Below, piece by piece: positions 55,301-64,000 of a stretch of 64,000 nt of DNA. The notes below the pieces were generated by a model that saw nothing but the letters and a program-made list of their open reading frames with translations, was not told the origin of the DNA and did not search any database. A program made the position numbers and the translations under genes. The number at the start of each line of letters is the position of its first letter. The first letter of the stretch is position 1. This DNA is from Microthyrium microscopicum (lineage: Eukaryota; Ascomycota; Dothideomycetes; Microthyriales; Microthyriaceae), in contig MU004239.1 in NCBI GenBank assembly GCA_010405405.1, positions 1,614,532 to 1,678,531 of the forward strand, given 5' to 3'.

Positions 55301-57330
55301 TAATATTATAAAGTATAGAATATAACTCTTTAAACTATAATTCTTACTTAGAATTTAGTAGAGGGCGTAGAATTAAGTCCTATAGAGAAGGATTAATATT
55401 ACTATTATTAAAGTTAAGTATATAGCATATATTTAACTCTATACTAATATTATAAATAGATTTATATAGTATTTTACTACTTATAGTAATATAAGTAATT
55501 TATATAAGTTTACTAAATTTAATAGCTTTATAGAGTAACTAAGTATTATTAAGATCTATACTAAACTAAGCCTCTTTTAATACTACTAAACTATATTAGA
55601 AAGAAGAATTTAAGGTTATAACGCTAATGCTAAGGTCTAGCACTATAAGTAGAAATTCTTCTTTTAGCTATTTTAGGTTAGTAAATACTACTAAAACGAG
55701 AAGAATTCTATAGGAATTCTACTACTAACTATTCTTATAGTACTAAGTATTAAGAAAGATCTTAGTATTATAAAATTACGCGCTAGACCTAGAAGGATTA
55801 GTGTGTCTAAAGTTCTACTAAGTAAGCTTACTTCCTTTATAGATCTATAGTAGTTCTAAATCTTTTTCTTCTTTTCCTATAATAAGCTATAGAACTTAGA
55901 GTAAGTAAATAATTAGATTATATTCTAGAATCTATAAATAAGAAAAAAAGAGAAGAAGATCTAGAAGAGCTATAGATCTATAAGAATTATAAGTCTACTT
56001 AATAAATTCTTAGATATACTAATTCTTTTAAGTTTAGTACGTAATTTTATAATAAAATCTCTCTTATAATACTACTATAAAGTTTATAAAGAAAAATTAT
56101 TATATAATTCTTCTTTCTAGTATAGCTTTCTAGACTATAAATTACTAATTATAACTACTTTTCTAATTTTTCTATTCTAATTTAGTCTAGTCTAGTCTAG
56201 TCTAGTTTAGTTTAGTCTAGTCTAGTTTAATAAACTTTTAGTAATAAATAATATTTTAATTTTTTTATAGTATAATATTAATCTTACTAGTTATTTAGAG
56301 TATTTTAACTTTTAACTTATTAAAGTAACTATTAAGAAGTATTAATAAACTTTAAAATATTTTTAGAATACTTTAGTTTTTAAGTTCTAGTAGTCTAGTA
56401 GTTAGTAATTTTATTAATATAAGAAAATTAATAGTATAATTATTTACTTCTTTTAATTAGTAAAAATACTATTAAAGTTATAATTAATATTATTACTAGT
56501 AAGTTCTAGTATTATTAGTATCTAAATAGAATATAAATTTAGCTTATTAGAATACTAAGTATAAAACTTAGTAATAAGCTTTAGTATATTCTTAGTAGCT
56601 ATTTAATTATACTATTTAGTTTTATTATAACTAGTATACTTAATTTTATATTATAGCTTTTTATATTAATTAGTAAAGTAGTTATTAATAATAATATTAA
56701 TAAACTATTTATTATTATTTATAGTTTTTTTAATAACTACTAGTAGTAAATTAGTATACTTAAGTAGCTTAATATTATTTATAGTATAGTAAAAAACTTA
56801 AGTATAGAAAATATTATATATTTTTATAAAAAAGAGAAGATTAAACTTATAAATAATAGTATTAATTTTTTTAAGTTTTAAGTTTTTATATTATTTTCTA
56901 AAACTTATAAATATTCTTATAGTTACTAATAAGAAAGCTATTAACATAAATATAATATAGAAAAGCTATACTAAAATATATAATTATTTAAAAAAGTAAT
57001 TAATTTAAATATAGACTTAGTAAGTAGAATATACTAACTACTACTACTATATAGTTCTAGACTTACTACTAAATAACTAAGTCTACTTAGATATATAAAA
57101 CTATTCTACTTTATATTTTTTAAAGACTTTAAATAATAAAAAGAATATAAAAATACTTATTATAATTATATTTATATATAGAGTTATAAATCTATTATAT
57201 TTTATTTAATTTAGTATTTAGTAAATTTAATTTAGTCTAGTATTTAGTATAATATTTTTTTAACTAAATCTAGTATTACTAGTATTTAGTTTTTAGTAAA
57301 AACTAGTTTAATTTAGTATTAGTATATATA
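52327..57330. other. RIP-exhausted AT-rich block, unidentified repeat DNA
   Basis: After about 100 bp of NLR upstream sequence, composition shifts abruptly near 52510-52560 to roughly 75-80% A+T, with TpA very frequent and CpA/TpG almost absent. Remaining C is mostly in CpT or CpC. No open frames of note and no protein sense could be read. Simple repeats occur: (TAC)n at about 54150-54180 and (TCTAG)n at about 56171-56230. It is presumably stacked, RIP-mutated transposons. Confidence 0.75.
56171..56230. repeat. (TCTAG)n pentanucleotide microsatellite
   Basis: About ten copies of TCTAG/TTTAG in a row; the TTTAG variants are C to T changes. Confidence 0.8.
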
Positions 57331-58129
57331 TTAGCAAAAGTTTAGCTCTACTAGCAGTCTTAGTAGGTACCTACTAGGACGTTAGTCTGTTAGTCTATAT
57401 CTAATATATTAGGTTAACTTGCCACCTAAGGACTAGCAGGACTAGTAGGACGGAAGCTAAATTTTAGTAGGAGTTAATAGGGATCTTTAGCTTAGCAAGG
57501 AACATTAAAACTAATAATAAGATTAAGATTCTCTAAGTCTAATCTTTCTTTATAGATTACTAGCTATCTAGCCTTACAGCTATTACCTTATCGCCTATAC
57601 GTATAAATCATAGGTTTTATAGGTATTTTAAAAGAACTAGCTAAATTCGTTAAGGTTTTATAGAGTTAGTAAGGATAAAAGATATAAAACGCTACTTAAA
57701 CTTTAGATTATTAAGCTATACTTTTTATATCTAGGCTGCAAACGGCTATAGGGCTTTAATAATCTATAACCTATATATAATAATACTTATCTTAATGAGC
57801 TCTATCATAGTGCTAGTCTTATTACTATAGCTAGCCTAATTAGGAAGTTATTATAAAAGTCATTTTTAGTAAAATGATAATCGCTGCATCTCAACGGCTA
57901 TTAGGGCTAGGGTAATATAAATTACATAATAATATAGCCCTAATCTAGGGCTATATAATGGTATATAAATTACATGCTAGGCCCTACTAGGAGGTAAAAT
58001 AATAATAGAAACGTTTTTAATCTAATAATAGTAAACTTATAGAACCTGCTAGGACCTGCTAGGACTTATAGAATTCCTTAGGACTATTAGGATATCTCCT
58101 CTTCCTAAGCTGAGCTTAACTTTTGCCGA
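57331..58129. mobile_element. about 800-bp island with inverted ends inside the RIP block
   Basis: Left end TTAGCAAAAGTTTAGCTC (57331-57348) and the reverse complement of the right end, TCGGCAAAAGTTAAGCTC (58112-58129), match at 15 of 18 positions; two of the three differences are RIP-type transitions. Between them CpA and TpG are again common (for example CATAGG, GCATCTCAACGGC, ACATGCTAGGCCC), unlike either flank. Subterminal regions share variants of AGGAC(T/C)(A/T)GCAGG. No useful open frame. This fits a non-autonomous DNA transposon that inserted after RIP of its surroundings. No clear target-site duplication is seen. Confidence 0.55.
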
Positions 58130-58780
58130 TGTAAATTATATAAATCTAGTAAATACTAGTATTTAATTAAGTATACTAGTTAAACTAAATAATATTTATT
58201 ATAATTTAAATATATTTATTTTAAGAAAATTTTTATATTATATAATAGCTCTAAACTAGGAAATTTTAGATCTAGTCTTAGTTTTTCTTAAATACTACTA
58301 GTTATAGCGTTATAATTAGTTTTCTAAAATAATTTAATAAAATTAAAATCTTAGATTTAATTTTATATAATACTAACTATAGTATAATAAGAAAAAGTTT
58401 AAGGTATATTATACTAGACTAAGTATATTCTTTAAAGCTATAGATTAGCTTTAGCTTATAACTTAATATTTATAATAGTATTTAATACTTTAAATAAAGA
58501 AAATATATTTACTTAGATTTTATATTAAATTCTAAGTAATATATAGAATATATATATACTACTATAGTAGATATTAGCTTAAGATTACTATAGACCTAAT
58601 TACTAGCATAAATATTAGTTATAACTATTATATATAATAGAAATATTTATTTATACTAGTAATATTAAGAACTAGAATACTTCTAGTTTAAGATAACTAC
58701 TAATAGAATACGTCTACGTAGAATAAAGCGTTATTAGTTAGATTAACTAATAATAACCTATTATAAATATAGATAGCTTA
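58130..58780. other. AT-rich RIP DNA
   Basis: Same composition as 52.5-57.3 kb. May contain the 5' end (LTR or leader) of the gypsy relic to the right, but I could not define an LTR. Confidence 0.4.
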
Positions 58781-60900
58781 ATAGAGTCCTTATAGCTCTA
58801 AGTAATAAAGAAGAGAAATTATAAGAGTCTAAGTAACTTTCTAGTAATTACTCTTATTCCTATTTTTATATATCTACTTAAATTATAATAATTATAGTCT
58901 TTACCTACTTAGAATAACTTATTTCTAATATAGTAATTACTTCTTAATCCTTAAATACTTAAAGAAATTATTTTTATCTTTTATCTAATTAGAAACTATA
59001 TTTAATAGTAAATATTTAGACCTTAGCGCCTAGATAAGACTTAGGTAGCTATAACTATTAGGCTAAGGGCTACTAGTACCTATTATATCCTAAATTAATA
59101 TATTTAGAAGTCTATTAGAACTATCTAATATTAAATTAGCTAACCCTAACCTATCTAGGCTTAAGGAGACTTAAAATAACTTTATAATATGCTATAAGAA
59201 GAAACTTAATGCGCTTATTAATAAAAAGAAGCTAGAGCTTAAGATATAAAAGCTAATAATAAAAGCTAAGGCAATTTAGTCTAATAAGCTTAAAACTACT
59301 TAAGAGTTAAAGAACTTTAGCTAAGTTAATGTAATAAGACTTAATTAGTATCTTTTAAGCTAAGCTTTTACTCTTTTAAGACTTTTAAACTAAGATAAGC
59401 CTAAAATAAAGCCTTATAAAGAAAAAAGTTTCTAAGAATATATATCTTAGATTAATAATATTAAATAAAAGTTTATTAAATCTTTTTATTAAGAGAGTAC
59501 TTATAACTAGTAACTCTATTAGTATATTTATAAATATAATTAGCTTAAGAAAGAGCTATTATAAATAAGATTAAATAATCTTATTCTTTATAAAAAATCC
59601 TAGAACTTAGAATTTTAAAAAATATAATAAGTAGTTTAAAACTATATGCTAAGCTATTTAGGCTATTTTATAAAATAAGAATATATTACTTTTAAGAAGT
59701 CCTAGATAGTTAAATTAGATTAATATTACCTTTAAGAGCTTTATAATAACTTCCTTAGATTATAAAAGAAATAGGAGTATAATAATTAGAAGAGTTACTT
59801 CTTTTAATTCTATAAGAGCCTCTCTAGAAATATATAAAAGAAGATTTTCTTTAATAAGAAGTTTACTACTACTATAGTTAAAGAAGCTCTTAAAAAGGCT
59901 AACTTATACTAAACTCTTAATTCTATAGAAGCTAAAGCCTATTCTACCTTTAAAAAGATAAACCTAAAATAACCTTTCTTAAAATAATACTTATACTTCT
60001 TAAGAAATAAGTATAAGTATAAGAAGGACGTAAAAAAGCTAAAAATACTTAGAAAGTTCTTTTATCTTTTAAAGAATAGTAAAGTAAAATAAGCTATGTC
60101 TAAAATAACTTAAAATATAAATATTCTATTAAAGTTTAATTTAAAAAAGGTTAAATACTTTAAATATAGTAAATCCTACTTTAAAATAAAATATCTTAAA
60201 TTATAAAGAAAAGATAAAGCTATAAAGTTATAAATTAAAACTTAGTAGCCTCTCTTATTAATAAGATAACCTAGCCTAGTACTAAATAGCTTTATAAGAC
60301 TATTATTATATACGTTCTAGAAATATTAAGAACTAAAAATAATAACTTACTTAGTAAGATAGACTTTATAAAACTAAAGTTAAAGTAAATATATTTTTAA
60401 AAAAGTTTAAAAGATAATAAAAGCTAAAAGGCCCTATTTCTAAATATTATAATTAATTATAGGTTATACTTTAATATTATAAACGTTAAGCTAGCTAAAA
60501 GACTTTAGCTCTATATTACTCTCTTCTTTAAAATACTTATAATATATTTAGATAATACTCTTATATAAATTTATAGAGTTATAGAAGCTATAGTAATAGT
60601 AGTTAACTTAAATAGTCTCTTTAAGACTAAAATAAAGTTATTTTATATTATAGACTCTTTATATTACTCTATTATTATAAGAATACTCTAGTTAAAAAAG
60701 TAGAATCCTCTTCTAAACTTTAAAAATAAGATTCTTATATAAAAATAACCTTTTAGTAGCTTCTATAGTAAGATAAGAACTATAAATACTAATAAGTTCT
60801 TTAAGTTAGCTTAAAATAATTTATTCTAACTATTTAATTATCTAGTTAGATTACTAAATCTAAATTTATTTATAAAAGAGCTTCTAAGTAAGTATTTATA

Positions 60901-61640
60901 GTTTATTAAAGTCTTTAATAAGTAAGATATACTTAAACTAGCCTAATATAGTCTATAAGACCTTAAAATTAACTTAGAGCTAGGCGCTATAGTACTATAT
61001 AGACTTATTTATAGCTTCTTAAAAGCTAAGTTAGTTATTCTACCTAAGTACTTAAATACTTACCTTATAAGAAGTTAGATCTAAAAGTTAAAATCTTTTA
61101 CTAAAGCCTCTATTCTTTTTATAAAGAAAAAAAATAGAATATTATAACTCTATATAAACTACTAAGACCTAAATAATATTACTATTAAGAATTAGTATAT
61201 ATTACCTTTTATTAAAAAGTCTTTAAATAAACTTTAAAGTACTAAGTTCTTTACTAGCCTTAATTTATATAAAGCTTACTATTATTTATATATTAAAAAT
61301 AGTAATAAGTAGAAGACTATATTTAGAACTAAATATAAAATATTTAAGTATATAGTAATCTTATTTAAACTTATAAATACTTTTATAGCCTTCTAAGTAT
61401 ATATTAACTAAGTATTAAGAGGCTTAGTAAATATAATATATATTATTTACTTTAATAATATTCTTATTTACTCTAAAACTAAAAAGTAATATATTAAAAA
61501 TATTTAAGAAGTTTTATAGTAACTTATAAAGTACTATTTATATATAAAACTATTTAAGTATAAGTTTTATATTAGTAGTATAGAGTATCTAAGTTATATT
61601 ATAACTCTAGATAGTACTACTATAAATTAGTTATAAATTA
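60901..61640 (+). pseudogene. gypsy reverse transcriptase segment (relic)
   Basis: Visible sense includes DLKINLELGA followed by LIYSFLKAKL (the 'PIYSLSKAEL' approach to RT), PLFFLxKKK (for 'LFVKKK'), then FRTKY, FKYIVILFKLINTFIAF (for 'FEYLVMPFGLTNAPATF') and the active-site region YFNNILIYS (for YLDDILIYS, both Asp to Asn by G to A). The substitutions are all RIP-type. Confidence 0.75.
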
Positions 61641-61869
61641 ATATATACCTAGATTAGCTAAAACTATATAATATATACTAAGTAAAGAAATTTATTAACT
61701 TTATAAATTACTATTATTAGTTTATTACTAGATTTTCCTATATTATTATATTACTAAATACCTTAACTTAGAAAAAACTAGATTAAGCTCTAAAAAGCCT
61801 AAAGCTATAATAAGAAAAGTTTATAAATATTAAATTACTACTAAATACCTTAAATTCTTTTAATAAACT

Positions 61870-62310
61870 AAAAGATTCTTTTATAAATACGCTAATTTTA
61901 GCCTATTTTAACCTTATACTTTCTATATAGTTAGAAACTAATATCTCTAAAAGGATAATTTATAAAATATTAAGCTAGAAATAGTATAATAAAGGCTAAG
62001 ATAGCTTATAAAAACTTATTATATTCTATTTTTAGAAATTATTTCTACTAGAGAGCTATTATAAAACTCTATAATAAGAGTTCTTAATAATTATAAATTC
62101 CTTAAAAGTATTTAGAAAGTACTTATAAGGCTTACTAGACTAATTTTAAGTCTTAATAGACTATATAAATCTTAAATTACTTAAAATAATACTAAAAATA
62201 TTATTAATATATATAAAGTAAGTAGATTTACTCTTAAAATATAATTTTAATATTAAGTACTACCTAAGTAAGATAAATCTAGCTAATAAACTCTTAAGAC
62301 GTCTAGACTA
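61870..62310 (+). pseudogene. gypsy RNase H segment (relic)
   Basis: One frame remains readable across about 440 bp: LETNISKRIIYKILSQK (for 'LETDASKRAI.G.LSQ'), KLIIFYFQKLF, YYKTLxxELLIII, FRKYLxGLLDxFxVLIDYIN (for 'VLTDHKNL') and INLANKLLRRLDYV (for 'NPADGPSRRPDY'). Confidence 0.72.
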
Positions 62311-62329
62311 TGTTAAAAAGAGCTAAAGA

Positions 62330-63330
62330 GAATAGAAAAAGACTATAAAAGTATTACTTAACCTACTTTATAATAAGTTATAGCTTAATAATGCTCTTAT
62401 AGCTAAAACTAATACTATTAGACTTATAAACTTTATTATTACGTACGTTAGTATTAATATATAGTATTCTATTATAAACTAACTTAAGAGAAGTTAAGAT
62501 AAACTTACTAAGACTTAGAAGTATTTAAAAATAAGCTTTAGTAAGATTTTAGCTATTAATAAACTTCTTTTAGCTAAGAATAACTTAAATAAAGCTAAAT
62601 AAATAAGTAGAAATCTTATTTTTATTAAGGAAGAGTTATAAAAGAAGAAAATCTTATAAAGATTCTATAATAATACTATAAAAAGTAGTTATAAAAAGTT
62701 AAAGAAGATACTTAAGAAGATTAAGCGCTATTATACTTAGAATTATGTTTAGAAAGATATTAAGAACTATTATAAGGCTTACCTTAACTATTAATATAAT
62801 AAATTTATTAAATAAGTCTAAAAAGAGTTACTAATAGCCTTACTAGTCCTAAAAGCACTATAAGAGAATATTATTATAAATTTTATTATAGATTTACCTC
62901 TAAGTATTTATAATAGTTAAATCTATAACTCTATTATAATAGTTATTAATAAATTAACTAAAATAGCCTACTATATTTTAATAAGAAAAAATATAAATAT
63001 AAAAGACCTTACTAAGATCTTCTTATAAGAGGTTATATACCTATATAGTGTACCTTATATTATTATATTTAATTAAGAACCTCTCTTTATTTCTAAGTAC
63101 TAGAAAATATTCTTTTATTATCTTTCTATTCTTAGAAAGCTTTTAATAGTATTTTATTTATAGATTAATAGTTAAATAGAGTACTTAAACTAAGAAATTA
63201 AGTACTACTTATAGATTTATAAGTATTAAGAATAGGATAATTAAGTAAGATAGCTTAATTTAGCTAAGTTTAACTATAATAATAGTATTTACTTATTAAC
63301 TAAGATTACTCTTTTTATTATATATATTAA
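62330..63330 (+). pseudogene. gypsy integrase segment (relic)
   Basis: The core is readable from about 63000: the block corresponding to DRGPLFISKFWK reads EPLFISKY near 63080, followed by INSxIEYLNxEIKYYL (for 'TDGQTERLNQEIE.YL') and an NYNNS-like stretch near 63270. The upstream H2C2-type region at about 62700-62800 is more degraded. Confidence 0.68.
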
Positions 63331-64000
63331 AAAGAACCCTTATATCTTTAAATTAGCTAAAACGCTATTAAAAAGTATTATACCTAATACTAAAAGAATA
63401 ATAAACTATATCTTATCTCTATAATATATAATAAGGAATATAGTAGACGTTTATAAGCTAGAGTTAGGTTAGTCTATACGCAAAATATTAAACTACTAAA
63501 AGTTTATATTTTTAGTAGAGAGATATCTTTATACCTCTATAACTCCTTTAATACCTACTTAATAAATATACTCTAAAGCTTATATTACTTAGGTTAATAT
63601 TCTTTATTAAATATATATAATTTTATATAATATAGTGCTCTTATTAAGTAGATAAATCTAATAGTATAAAGTTAGAACTTAGTAAAAATTCTATTATTAA
63701 AATACTACGTTAGAAAGACTTAGTAAAGTAACTTATTAATAGAATATAATCTCTCTTTTAACTATTAGTAATAATACTTACTAAACTAATACTTAATAGT
63801 ATAATATTACTCTACTCTATAGCTCTATATATTATTTACTTATACTTACTTTATCTAAAGTTAACTCTTTATTTAATTCTAGTAGTCTTAGTAATTTACT
63901 CTAAAAGGCTCTTTAAAAACTATAACCTAGCTTTTTTAATATTCTTTCTAAGCTATAGTTTTTAAGAAGTTTATAGTAATATCTAGATTATTAATATACT

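Larger units (their letters stand above)
58781..64000 (+). mobile_element. Ty3/gypsy LTR retrotransposon relic, RIP-destroyed, runs off the right edge
   Basis: Plus-strand frames, read while treating TAA/TAG as mutated CAA/CAG/TGG, give gag-pol in the Ty3/gypsy order: a gag-like region (about 59.0-60.3 kb) with a possible degenerate zinc knuckle at 60156-60194, protease region, reverse transcriptase, RNase H and integrase, then a C-terminal region towards 63.9 kb. Order RT, RNase H, IN is Ty3/gypsy rather than Ty1/copia. Every few codons carry G to A or C to T changes, so it is inactive. LTRs were not identified; the 3' end lies beyond the window. Confidence 0.75.

Noticed and set aside
1-64000. 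CRISPR arrays, bacterial operons, riboswitches
   Set aside because: Intron-bearing fungal genes throughout; no regularly spaced repeat-spacer structure. The tandem arrays are head-to-tail without unique spacers.

Overview
This 64 kb window is nuclear DNA of a filamentous ascomycete (Pezizomycotina). The evidence is short GT-AG introns (mostly 45-120 nt) with CTAAC-like branch sites, fungal gene families (cutinase, LysM, CAP59, HET-NLR), and AT-rich blocks whose CpA/TpG dinucleotides have been consumed, the signature of repeat-induced point mutation (RIP). Cutinase plus LysM and CAP59 relics suggest a plant-associated fungus. I cannot name the species; a class such as Leotiomycetes is only a guess.

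Layout. 1-5.2 kb: the last exon of the ABC-F ribosome-biogenesis ATPase ARB1, a secreted cutinase, and glucose-6-phosphate dehydrogenase (eight exons, unusual C-terminal tail). 6.3-15.4 kb: an unknown protein, a GPI-type secreted protein, a decayed CAP59 glycosyltransferase, a 308-bp Tc1/mariner-like MITE with perfect 36-bp inverted repeats, a four-helix MARVEL-like membrane protein, and a secreted SMP-30-like beta-propeller. 16-28.5 kb: phosphoglycerate dehydrogenase (SER3) with a Gcn4-type site upstream, a LysM pseudogene, an RNase P/MRP Rpr2-type subunit, sedoheptulose bisphosphatase-like SHB17, a GT8 glycosyltransferase and the GYF-domain spliceosome protein LIN1. 27.8-33.7 kb: four diverged paralogues of an unrecognised family. 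34-37.7 kb: ADE4 and CGI121, divergently arranged.

38.4-46.5 kb is a decaying zone: a gene with one nonsense codon, a possible small cysteine-rich gene, a frameshifted gene, and three kinds of tandem repeat, one a seven-unit array whose units carry progressively more RIP-like transitions. Then come a SAM-dependent methyltransferase, an isolated AT-rich block and a 1200-aa HET/NB-ARC NLR-type protein. From 52.4 kb to the end the DNA is extremely AT-rich, RIP-exhausted repeat sequence. It includes a Ty3/gypsy relic whose reverse transcriptase, RNase H and integrase can still be read through the mutations, and a roughly 800-bp island with intact CpA/TpG and inverted ends that looks like a later insertion.

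How the genes relate. G6PD and SHB17 feed the pentose phosphate pathway, ADE4 uses its PRPP product, and SER3 starts serine synthesis. These are scattered housekeeping genes, not a cluster. The most likely undescribed content is the four-gene paralogue family at 27.8-33.7 kb and the HET/NB-ARC protein with an unrecognised C-terminal half, which lies against the RIP block. Exon boundaries were placed by hand from splice signals, reading phase and family conservation.
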